This document shows, one piece after another, positions 49,889-60,905 of a stretch of 64,000 nucleotides of DNA (the stretch's first letter is position 1; each line of letters begins with the position of its first letter). Source of the DNA: Sclerurus mexicanus (taxonomy: Eukaryota; Chordata; Aves; Passeriformes; Furnariidae); assembly GCA_013396755.1 (NCBI GenBank), contig VWZF01005825.1:132582-196581 (forward strand). The letters run 5' to 3'. A model generated the notes under the pieces. It was not told the DNA's origin. It worked only from the letters and a program-made list of their open reading frames with translations, and did no database searches. The position numbers and the translations under genes are program-made.

Positions 49889-52499
49889 CTCCAGGCATTT
49901 TGTATAACCAGTTCAGAAACATTGGATGGTTCAGTCCACCTAAGCATTCTTCATTGGATAGTCTCTCTATTGTTTATCCAAGACCTAATGCGGGAATCCA
50001 GAAGCTTGCTGAGATGAGTGGGTGTTTTGAATACTTATCTTGCTAGAAAAGCTACATATAAATAAATAGTGCAGAAGAGTTCTGTAGTAGTAATGTGGGA
50101 TGGAGTCTCTGAGCTGTCTTACCTCTCCCTTTCCTTCATATCAGTCTGCTAAACCTTGCTGTCACTTAAGCTGTTGCTATAAAGAGAAAATGCATTTGTT
50201 ATTGATGTGAAGAAACAAATCGAAACTGGTAATGAGATGAGAGTTGTGAGGAGTTGGAAGTCTGAAATACATTCTCAGATGGGGCCATGGGGCCACACAA
50301 AGGTGTATTCTCCTCCACTGTATTTCCGTTGTCAAAGCTGTGACCAGCATGCATTTGCCGAAATGTGTTTAATACCCACTGCCCTTTAAAAGTGTATGAA
50401 AGAACTGCAGAACTGAACCCACCATGAGAAGGATAAATTTGCCTTTATTGTCTAACTGGAGCAGGCTGTCACAATGGTCATGTCACCACAGCTTGGAGCT
50501 CATCCAACAGTTCTTTAAAGTAGTAACTACCTTAATAAAATCTTTATTTTCGAAGTTTGCCTAGTATTAATGTGCAGAATATCCAATAATAGTTTTGTTT
50601 TAGCAGTACAATTTTGTTCTTTAGATTGCTGAGTCACATTTAAAACATATTATATTAAGTTTCTATGAAAGCTAAATACTGGGTACTATCAAGTACTTTT
50701 ATACAGTGATGTACAAATTGATAGGGAACTGGCTTAAGTCAAATATAATTTATTTTTTTTTTAAAAAGCCCAGCTATTTGAAGTTTCTGTAATACTCTGT
50801 TCCTTCTGTATTCTCTTTACATCAATGTGGAAATTTTGGCACACTTTTCAGTACAGTTTACAAATATAAAAAAGTATGTCCAGATGGCTACAGCAATAAT
50901 CTGTGATGTGATGATCTTCTTTCTTAATTATTCAACAGATATGACTCCAATCCAATCTCTGTTTTACACATATTTATATGGAACGCAGCAGCTGAAGTTC
51001 CATTATTTTCATATCTCTTTTTTACCTGCTTCCATTAACCTTACCTTCACTCAAAACCACTTCTAATACATCTTCAAGATTTGACTCAAATTTTTGTCCA
51101 ACTCCAATTTTCTTCATTCTCCCCTCAGATGATAAAACTTCTCTCTTCCCAGCTAATTTTTTCCCTGTGGTTATTTTGGTGCATTGTCATCTGCTTCTCT
51201 GTTGCATGGATCTCCTCCCAGTCCTGAACTTCTGCTTTTTGTTCAGTCAAGCCATGTTTTTAAACTTTGTTTAAAAAAAATAGTTCCTAATACAAAACAG
51301 TTTATAATAAGGTGAAGGGAAAAGAAAAAGATGACAAAGCATTCTAAGCCAGAGCATTTCCTCTTCCCATCTTGCATCATACCTGAACTTGGGTACATGT
51401 CGTGGTAGAAGGCAAGATGTGGACAGCTTTCAGAACATGAGCTTTTATAATTTAAGAGTACTTTTTCTTTTATATATAGTGAAGTGCAAGCACATTGTTA
51501 ATGCAGATGAAGTCACAGCTTTACTTTTAATTGAGACTCTGCTCCCACATAGATTCCTAATTGTCACTGGTGACATTTCAAAATTCACTCTTTCTGTGAC
51601 CCCCTCACTGTAAGGGAGCACAGAGGCTGTTTTAGCAGAAGAGTACAAAAAAGTAGATTAAAGTAAACCTAGGGAAGAATAGAGTGAATTTGAAGGCTGT
51701 TCAAGAAATGACTTCATTGCAGTAGTTCCCCTCTAGATTGAAACATATTTCCCTTCTAAAAAATGTAGTTAGTTATGTGAAATCAACATAATTATGTAGC
51801 TTAGAACAAATGACACAATGTCATAAACGAAGACTGTATTTGGTAACAAATATAATGAAAATAAGTGTTAAAAATACTCTGTCTGGTCTTTTGGGTTTTT
51901 TACTAACTCTTCTTCAATAAGGTAGACTAGTATACTATTACTATATTGCTTTTTAATGGGTAAATAGGATTTTTCATAAATTTCATTTACTGAGGTGTAG
52001 AAAAATGTAGTATAACATTTCAGTCAGAGTCAGCATTATTAGGTCTCTGAAAGTGCATGTTGTTGAAAAATTGTTGTCCACAGCTTAATGTATTATATTT
52101 TATCTCTTAAGAGTGCACCAGGGAGATTTGGAAAGAATATTTGCAAAGGCCACTAACAACATTGCTGGATAAATTGAAAGAAACTTCCAAAATGCAATTT
52201 TTGTCATGTTTTTGACAGTTTGTAAGGAAGTCCAGTTAATGGCTACATGATTCTGTTGAAATTGGGGTCTCTGACTCAGCTATAACTAGAAGAAACATCT
52301 TTCCAAATCATAGTCCGTCCTACTGCATGGATGAAGGAATATTAAAGACAAAATGTGGAGGATGCTGTTTCTCTTTGTGGTCAAATTCATGTACTGTAGT
52401 ACGTGCTTTGTAAGAAACCGTGCAATGGATTTTTTGTGTCTTATAGTCAGCTACTATATTCACTTTTCACCAGGCTTCATGAATAACTCATAAATACAG
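49889..52499. other. unique AT-rich sequence, nothing recognised
   Basis: No interspersed repeat, RNA gene or supported exon is visible between the CR1 tail and the older fragment at 52.5 kb. Confidence 0.4.
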
Positions 52500-52690
52500 A
52501 CTTGTGTGGTGATACAAGTGAGAAAAATACAAGCTACCAACAGCGTGCAGGACAGGGCTCGGACCTTTGCAGGCAATGAGAACATGGCTGTGCTTGGTCA
52601 GAGGTGCATCCAGCCCAGCATCTGGTCTTTGTCAGGAGCAGACAGCACATGGCTCAGGGAAGAGGTTAAGACTGCAGAGAGCAGCTAGTG
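52500..52690 (-). repeat. old CR1/L3-like fragment (antisense)
   Basis: The text 'gctgtgcttggtcagaggtg' followed by 'catccagcccagcatctggt' parallels the antisense text common in reptile L3/CR1 copies (GTCAGACCAGAGGTCCATCTAGCCCAGTATCCTGTC). The similarity extends over about 100 bp in all. The + strand shows a 60-codon ORF here, which I treat as antisense noise. Confidence 0.48.
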
Positions 52691-55600
52691 GGATTATTCC
52701 TGATAATTGTTGCTCAGGAAGTTCCTGAATTTCACACTGCAAAATGGGAGTGTCAAGGTATTTCATAGCTTCCCAATCCCATTTTGAAGCTATGCAATTT
52801 TTTTTTAATGAACAGGACCCTGTGGTATGGTCTCTGTTCTGAACTGCTATTACTCACAGCACCTGAAAGTGTATTTCAACTACAGAACAGCTTGTGTTCT
52901 GTGTCATGTTATGATGTTGACAGTTTGTTGGGCCTTAAGACGTGTTTGGTTTGCCAATAATAGTACCAACTGGAAAAGGAGCAGGAAAGTGTTATATATA
53001 GAGAAAAGAGAAGATGAAATGCAGGGGGGTGTGTGTTGATCCCTTAATTACTACAGTTCTTCCTTCTCCATTTCCTTTTCCTGCCCTAGCTGGCACTTCT
53101 GTCTTCTCTTGGCTCATTTTCTTTCACTTCATTCTTTTTCTTTGTCTGTTAAAGTTCCTCTGATTTTTCTTCCACTTTTCAAACCTTTATTTGCAAGCAA
53201 TAGTTACCATTTTGTTTTTTCACTGAAGTTATTTTGTAAAAGGAAAACTTTGCTGGTTTTGTAGTCTGTCTGAAGTGGAGAATCCCTCTTTTCACCACCT
53301 CAGGCTGACTTCTGACTCTAGTCTGAGGATCACCATTGAGTGGATGTCCCAAGCAGTGCATGGGGAAAGGTACTCTTGATGGCTGGACCAAGAAACTAGA
53401 TGAGTGGAAGGAAACTTCAGGTAGGAATCTGAGCCTTGTGAGTATACCAGAAAGGCTGAGAAGCTAAAGGATAGCTAAGAAAAAAGGGATTGGAAAAAGT
53501 TGCTGAGATTTTGCTGGAACTTGGGCCTTGGCTGTGCTGATTTTACTCCCTTTATTCCTACCCTAAGCTGCCTGTGGTGCTCTTCTGTGTGGACCTGCTG
53601 ACTTGGCCTGTGCTTGCTCGAGGAAGCTGTGGTCCACTGGGGCTGTGCCCCACTGATGAGGCAGACAAGCCCACAATGTGATAATTGCATTCTGAGGCAT
53701 TATTACAAATTCCTTGCTTCACTCAGGCCACTGTTCTTAAAGCAGTGATTGCTTTGCACAAATCACAAGTATCAGCTCTATGAGAAGCTCTGGAGAACTA
53801 GCTTTGATGACAGATTCTTCTTTTATGAGTTGTCACCCTCAGCTACAGATATTAGCAGACTTTTGGCAGAATGTCGCTATGAATTCAAGGATTGATTTTT
53901 GACTGTGTTAGTCAATGACAGCTGATGACTGACTGCCTTCTGCAGATCTTAACATTCATGCCACTGCAGAAATGAATGACAATATTAAGAAAAACATTGA
54001 AGTAACTCAGTGATCAGTTTGTTAATTGAAGCTGACTCTCACTTTATGCAAATACAAATCAGAATATGCTACTGAGCTGCATAGTAAACAGTCTCCATTG
54101 CTGGGTCTAGTGATAAGACATGATAGTGTACAACTAGATTATTTCACTGAAGAAGATCCATAACCTCCAGTCTCATCTTGATGTTTAATGAGGTGATCTT
54201 TGAGCTATTGATCTAATCTAATTGTTTATCTGAGTGATATGCAAATTGTTTTCTTAAAGCTATCCTGAGTAAGGAATGTATTTGAAAGTAATTAAACTAT
54301 AAAGAGGTATAGGTTTGAGGGTTTTTTGTGCATTTGACAGGAAACAGGATCCACTGTAATAAAAACAACTTGTGGTTTTTTTGGAAACAGCCTTCTTGAT
54401 GCCTCCTTCCAGCCTCCATCCTTTGTTCCTTCCGGGCTCCAGGGCTTTTCACTACTGGAGTTGCTACAACTAGAAACTGAGAGTGTACACATTGCCTTCC
54501 CATTTATCTAAATTTTTTTGGTAAATGTGATGACAGAGTCTTTTTTTGTTTATTCCTTTCTCTAGTCTTCCTCTCAAATGGTTTTTATGTGAACTAGAGG
54601 TGTTTGTCTTCAACAAATCAAGAAAAATTACAAAAAAAGGCACTGAGCTTACATCGCAAGGTATTAATGTACCCCAGCTCTTTGACTGTAGGAGTGTTGA
54701 TTTTTCCTGATTTGTCTGTGTGTAATATATAGTCTTATTTTATTAGACAAAGACTTTTTTTTTCAGGTTTGTGCCTGTGCACAAATTTTTTGTCAAACTT
54801 TTGCTGTTTTGCAAACCAAGATGTGGAGCAGAGTGCCCAGGGAAAATGGAAAGAGTCTTCCACAGCAAAATACATGAGCAACATCTGCGAGAGCAGACAC
54901 TGGAGTGCATGTCAAGAAACCCCAGACCTGCTTGTGGATGCATGTACCCTGAACCAGTCCTGACACTGGCATCTTTTAACCATTCCAAACTCTGCTTTTT
55001 GTATACTTATATTGACATAAGCTCACTTCATCTTTCATTGAAAGTGCAGTTAAGCTGATGCTTAGAGTCAGCAAAGTTAATTGTTTGAAAGTGTCTTTAC
55101 TGCTGGACAGCTGCAGTTGGTGTGGCAGCTCCCCCTTTTGTACAGCAGCTTATTTTGATTGAACAAAGGAAAACAAGGTTTATAATTCAGAGGTAAATTG
55201 TGCTTCCAACACAGTGTATTTTAAGTGACCTAGAAATATTGACATCCTGATTATTTCATTTTAAATATATGACTTCAGTGCCTGGAGGGAATAGTCTAAA
55301 ATGAATCTGCTTGAACTTAGGAGGAGCAGTTACCTGCCTTTCATGCTTAGCTATTCACACTTTTTTAAGAGTCTCTTTTTTGGCTCAGCTGAAATAGAAA
55401 ATCTTGAATTGCTGGATTTGTCCTCATCAAATACTGTTGATGAAGAAACCAAACAGTACATTTGTAAAATAGAATACCTTTGCCTAATGGGCTTCATTCA
55501 TCTTTATATTTCTTCTAGGCAAGCTAAATCAAACCAAAGGGAATGAGAGAGAGAAGAAGTGCACAAAAGCCTTTGCTTACAGGAGTAAAATAATATATTG

Positions 55601-56220
55601 AAATAAATTGCATCTTAAAATGCTGCTTATTCTGCTTTTGGTTTGCATCCTCAGATTTAGTGACTTGTAAAATGCAATTTGTCAGAAATCTGATTAAAGG
55701 CTCAAAAAACTATGCAAATAACAGGTCAATATACTGTTTCCCAAATGTTTAGCAATAGTTAAAAAGTTAGTCAGTGACACTGTTTGGATATGTTTTGAAG
55801 AGTTTTGACCTGACCATTATGTTTCATGGTTGAGAGAGATTTGCACATGGAAATTATATAGAAATCAAGGAAACCAGTGTAAACTTTTCATGTTTAGGGT
55901 TCTCTTGGCTTTGTCTTGTCATGTCTTATGCTCCAGGCTAGTTATCACTTCTTGGCAAAATAGCTGCACTTTCGGTAAAGAGAAGGGCTGATTTTAGAAA
56001 AGATTGCTTTGCCTGCCTCAGGACTTCTGACTTGTTGCAGTGTTTCAGCTGTGTTTAGGTACAGAGTTCAGGTGCAGCCTCCCCAGGCTCACTTTTACAT
56101 CTTTTACCTTGGACAGAGATAGAACTTGTGCAGAAGGGAGAAAACTAACCCTTGCAAGTTCTGTGGAAAAAAATTTGGTTTTGAAGCCTTTTCTAAGATG
56201 TCTGTTCATCTATTGATGCT
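52691..56220. other. unique sequence, no gene recognised
   Basis: A good acceptor (gactttttttttcag at 54768) is followed by an open + frame to about 55058, but no convincing donor was found. Otherwise nothing in the interval can be named. Confidence 0.35.
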
Positions 56221-56367
56221 GTGGGTGTATGTTGAAGGTGTGTGTTTTGTTTGTGGGGGTTTGTGTTTTTTTGGGAGGAGGTTGAGGATGTGTGGGATTT
56301 TTGGTTCTTGGTGGAGTGTTTGATTTTGCTTGATTGGTTTTGCTTGTTTTGTTTGGGGATTTTTTTA
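56221..56367 (+). repeat. G/T-rich, nearly cytosine-free tract
   Basis: Of 147 bases only three are C, and the first 60 contain none. The tract is built of gtgtg, ttgtttg and ggggttt words without a fixed unit. It resembles a decayed (GT)/(GGTTT)-type simple repeat. Its complement encodes a Pro/Lys/Thr-rich ORF, which is a composition artefact. Several GGG runs make G-quadruplex or triplex structures conceivable. Confidence 0.7.
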
Positions 56368-56698
56368 AAGAAGTTATTACTTTTTTTAACTCCAGCGTTA
56401 TATTAGGTGCAGTCTCCAGACTCTTTTCTTCTTCCATGCATACAGTAGTGTAGTGAAGTGGATAGTGGCTTAACTTGTGATGAGGTTTCTACCTACTACC
56501 TTGATTTACTGTTCTCTTGCCTATTAGGGTCTCTGAAGGCTCTGAGTAGTTGCAAGTATGCTTCTTTTTGCAGTTTCCCACAATGTCCTTAATGTTTTTA
56601 AATTAATACTTCTAAAATAATTACTAGACTTAAATTAATAGAATAGTGCAAAACATTTAAACAGCTAGAGGTCGAGGTAGAGAGAAACTTCAACTTAC

Positions 56699-56953
56699 TG
56701 CTTTTTACTGAGATATATATTATCAAAAGTGCATTCACATCCTTCTTTGTCTCTCCTTCAAAGACTAACCCTGCCTTTGGATATTCTGAGTGAGAGAAAG
56801 GAGCGTATCCTGTCTCCATTTTTGCCATATGAGATATATGCAGTGAGAGGAGTTCAACTAGGAAAGAAAAAACCCTCTTTGGACCCTCTTTGGATTTAGA
56901 GGCTGAGGAAGGGTATTGTTGTGAAGGAATCTTTGTTTCTGCTACCAAGTTCT
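56699..56953 (-). other. exon-like ORF with consensus donor, unrecognised (candidate)
   Basis: On the minus strand, a pyrimidine-rich acceptor (CTTCCCATCTGTCCCCTGTGAAG) is followed by about 84 open codons and ends at AGCA|GTAAGT. The peptide includes AETKIPSQQYPSSASKSKEG and EYPKAGLVFEGETKKDVNAL. A duplicated 11-mer (ccctctttgga, twice at about 56874-56895) lies inside the frame, suggesting slippage rather than constraint. I do not recognise the protein. Confidence 0.25.
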
Positions 56954-59389
56954 CTTCACAGGGGACAGATGGGAAGAAGTTTCTTGACACAAGGCATCAG
57001 ACCTGTCAGCATTTACTTCTTAGTCCTTCCGAATACCAGAATTAGACCCATGAAAGACAGTATCCTTTTTGTAATGGAAAACAAGGCATCCATAAATATG
57101 TACATATTTAGTATTTGGATGAAGAGTACTGGTCCTTTTCTTTCTTTCTGCAGAAACAGGATTATGTTTTTGTAGTAGTAGATACAAAAGTACTGCAGTA
57201 GAGTTGTTTTTTTGAAGCTTGTCTGGGGTATGAAAGCCTGATAACATAAAGACCATGGGGCTTCATTTGCAGCAAGGAAGACAGAGAAAGGTGGGCTTCC
57301 AGTATAAATGTTTCATTTTATTCTTGTTTAATTCTTGTCCATTACATTAATGAAGTTATGGGTATTTCTGAGACTTTAAAAAGGAAAAGAAATAAAGTTT
57401 TTTACTTCTTTTTGATATGGCAGTACTATATTCCTAGGTGTTGGAATACTTGATGCTTTACTGTGTGCAAGAAGAACAGCTTTTGAGAGTCTGTGATGTG
57501 GTATCAGACCTTCATTTTGCTTCCTAAATACTCATCTGTAATCTTACAGAAATATGAACTAGAACTAGCTGTTAGTAATATATTCATATGATATGTAAGT
57601 TAGGAATATCCATTAGCTATGCTATAACCCACACAAACTGGTTGATTTTGTATAAGAACAGTACATAATGCATTGAAATGTCACCCTTGCAGAAAATGGA
57701 CTATCAAAACATTGGAACAAGTGCTTTATGCCCTTATATAAGTGAGTGCACAGAATTTCTATGAGCAGATACTGCCAGCTGTGAGCCACAAACAATTTGT
57801 AGGGTCAGATTCATATTAGTACATGACATCATAAGATATACTATTTAAGAAGGTAAGAATATGAGTTTAACTGTCTAGAAGCTCCCTCCTCTTATTTTTT
57901 TCTGTAACATAAGCGAATTTAGCCAAGAAGCTAAAATTGACTGTTAAATTTATGTACCACTCAGATGTATTATGTCTTTGATCTACTTAGTTTAAATTGC
58001 TAAGGATTAGGAATGTCCAGGTCTTAGCTGGAAAACATCTAAGGGCAGCAAAATAAGGTGGTAGGAGAAGAGCAGTTCATCTTCTGAAGGCTGATACTAC
58101 AGTAATGCTAGAGACCAATGCTTACTATCCATTCTGCTTTCTGAGTATAGCTTTTCAAACACACTGATCTTACTGTGGAGTATCTTTTAATTAACAGCCC
58201 TTTGTTTTATGTGTTTAGGATACTTATTTTACACAAATAGAAAGTTTCCACCTTATTAAACAGCACACTGCAACTCAGTGAGATCAATTGCCCTATTAAT
58301 TAGTAGAATGACATTTCTGCTGTTATGGAGTTGTCTGAAATCTCTGGTCTTCTCCCCTGAAAGGCCGTGATGTCTCATAACTGTGTGCTATCAGCAAGCA
58401 AGCTTGTGTGACTCAGTAAAGCTGCTAGAGGCAAAAGCTTTTTTGGTTTGCATCGTTAGGTTATTACTGCTTGGAATGTTCTTAATGATAAAACTAAAGG
58501 AATTGGGCTGGATCTAAAACTATATTGACACCGTACATTCTGTTACTTATATGTGTGTGGCTATTAGATGTCTCAAAAAACTAGGGAGTTGAACTTCAAC
58601 TTTATTCTGGTTCTAATTGCAACCATTGCAACCATTACAACATTGATTCATGTTAAAAAATTTGTAGAAAGGAGTCTTCAGCATCAGAGTCTGCAGTTCA
58701 CAGCCATGTCATTGGCCTTGGCAAATGGGTGGAGATTAAGCCAATGTCAGAACCAGTGGCCCTTGCTCCTGTAAAGCAAAAGTGTATCAGAGCATTGAGG
58801 TGAACCCTGTCATACAATTTCTATGCTGTGCTATACATATTCTGCAGATAAGCAAGAGGATAGATGCCCTAGGGCTGTTGTTCTCTCAAAACAGTAACAT
58901 AAAGGAGCAATTCCTTTCCTGCCTTGTACTCACAAGGAGTCAAAACACTCATCTGTGAGGAAAGCAAAGCATGAAGCAGTGGATCCAAGTGAACAGGGAA
59001 GATAGATTTAAATACATGTGCTGTATCTAAGAGAATAAAATAAAAAATGTTGGAGAACATAATTTCCTCAATTAAAAAAATAAAAAAAATTAAAAAAACC
59101 CCAAACACAAAACCCAAAATTTTAAAGCGGGGGTGTGGGTGTTGTTGTGTGGGGAGGTAAAGAATATCAGTTTTTTAATCTCACTGGCTAATAAAAGAAA
59201 TCCATATTCCTAAACTAACTGATGATAGGTTTATGAATTAATTAGAGGAGCATCTGATAGCATATTTTTGTGTAGTCAAATACTACAGAGATAGAAAGAA
59301 AACAATGTTGTTTTGTTCTAAACATCAAGAATTGTCTAATTTTTCCATGTTTGGCTCTTTACTTGAGTAAATTTCTTTGAATTCTCCAG
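56954..59389. other. unique AT-rich sequence with an imperfect inverted repeat
   Basis: The notable item is an A-rich stretch (59030-59098) running into an imperfect inverted repeat (59099-59115 with 59137-59154). No gene or interspersed repeat is recognised. Confidence 0.4.
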
Positions 59390-59588
59390 GTGCTTTTCCC
59401 ACATGAATACAAGAAGAGTAGACAGTTAAAAGAAGTGACTGCTGTGGAGGACAGCATGACCACCATGAAAGGAAGCTGTGTCATCACACTGCTGGTGGCA
59501 GGACTTGGAGTGTTAGGAATACTGGAGCCAACAACAACAGAAGATACGCACTGCCACAGAGCTGAGCACCCAATTATTGCATACAAAG
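59390..59588 (+). other. exon candidate encoding a signal-peptide-like N-terminus
   Basis: A 199-bp segment is bounded by tttgaattctccag (acceptor) and ACAAAG|GTAAGG (strong donor), with only one open + frame. Inside it, ATG codons at 59456 and 59465 (context accaccATGA) start a peptide with Lys, then a hydrophobic run CVITLLVAGLGVLGIL, then a polar part TTTEDTHCHRAEHPIIAYK. That is the layout of a secretory signal peptide or a membrane anchor. It could be the first coding exon of a secreted protein or an internal membrane exon. I could not match it to a family. An antisense ORF of similar length overlaps. Confidence 0.35.
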
Positions 59589-59934
59589 GTAAGGGGTAAG
59601 AACAGAAAAACGCTTCCAGATGTAGGCTAAGTATTGTGTAATCACTTCATGGAAACTTCTGCTTTTAATGTTGAAAGGTATGAAAAAAGGTGCATTCAGT
59701 GCTGTTATATAGAAAGCTGGACTGTATTCTACGCAAGTTAAAAACAACCAGGCTTTCCAAATTTGTTCAGAATTTGCAGCTGAAAGCATCATCATTTAAA
59801 GATGGGTGACTCATTTTCCTTTGTTATTAAAACCAGCCTGTACTGTCGCATGGAGTTATTCCTTTCCAGGTGCAGGATTCTGTATACGTACGCTTAATTT
59901 CATGAAGATGCTCTCGCCTCCTTCCTCCACCCTT

Positions 59935-60905
59935 TCTGGATCTCTTTGAGTGGCAGCCCAGGTCTCAAGCTTACCAGTTGGTTCTCTGAATTTGGTCTTA
60001 TCTCCAAACTTGACAAACTGCATTCTGTTACCTCCTCTTGGTTGTTGATTAAGGTGTTAAAGAGACAGGTTCCAGGATCAACCCTAGTGATAATCCACTT
60101 GTTACTGGTTCAGGTGGACTACACGGTATTAAAAATTTACTCTCTGGGCTTGATCACCCAACTGAGTTTTTATTCCTCTAGTTGCCCACCTGAAGAAACA
60201 GACCATAACATCCTAATTTGCAGTGAGGCAATGCTTCCACTTTTTCCTCAACATTAAAACTAGTCATTTTATTATAGAAAGCAAGTGAGTTGGTGAAGAA
60301 TGATTTACCTGTGGCAAATCCATGCTGACTATTTTCAGTCATCTTATCCACATGTCCAGAAAAGTGCATTCCAAGAGAACTAACTCCATAACTTTCTCAG
60401 GAACATCAATGAGATTGACTGGTCTTTAGTTCCCATATTTCCCCCAATACTTAGGACCTTACTTCATCTCTGTGACTTCTCAGAGACGAAAAGTGGCTGG
60501 TTATCCTGGTGTCTGTGGATGTGGCTTGTCTGATCCCATGCATTTATATACATTGAGATCTTGCAAATCATGCCTAACTCAAGCCGCATCTACCGTTGGT
60601 AGTCCTTGAACCCCTTTCACTAAACAACAAACACCTTTGATACCTTGCTGGTGGTATTGAGTGCCTCAGCATCACCTGTGTCTGCTGGCACTAGGTGACC
60701 TGCCGAATTCAGTGCTCCATGCTTACATGAGCTCCAGCTTGTCCATGCTTACACCTCATACACACAGTCTTTTTGCTTTGGAGCTGCACTGCGAGTATCT
60801 TGTTTCACCCAGATGGTCTCTTCATACATGTGGTTGTCATCTTGAGTATTGGGGTGAAGTGCTGACCAACAGTTGCAACAAAGAAAAGAACATTTGGAGG
60901 ATGTT
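59935..60905 (-). mobile_element. decayed CR1 LINE ORF2 (reverse transcriptase) remnant
   Basis: About 1 kb of antisense CR1 coding sequence, full of stops and frameshifts. Read on the minus strand, the RT landmarks come in the right order. First is a 'MGSD'-type block near 60530. Next is NSQHGFATGKSFFTNSLAFY at about 60290-60350, matching the family's 'SQHGF.KGKSCLTNL.AFYD' block. Then comes a degraded 'GVPQGS' region ending LFNT near 60050. Last is KFGDKTK at 59991-60011, where active elements have KFADDTK. The second catalytic aspartate of the F-A-D-D box is thus lost, so the copy cannot encode an active enzyme. CR1 RT copies RNA into the genome by target-primed reverse transcription. Neither the CR1 3' tail nor the 5' end is present. 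Confidence 0.72.
59991..60011 (-). other. degenerate RT catalytic box (FADD to FGDK)
   Basis: Within the CR1 remnant the minus strand reads K-F-G-D-K-T-K, where the family has K-F-A-D-D-T-K. The change of the second Asp to Lys inactivates the metal-binding pair. Confidence 0.6.

Noticed and set aside
56210..56437. Pro/Lys/Thr-rich 75-codon minus ORF
   Set aside because: It is the translation of the cytosine-free G/T tract read on the opposite strand. Low complexity and not a protein signal.
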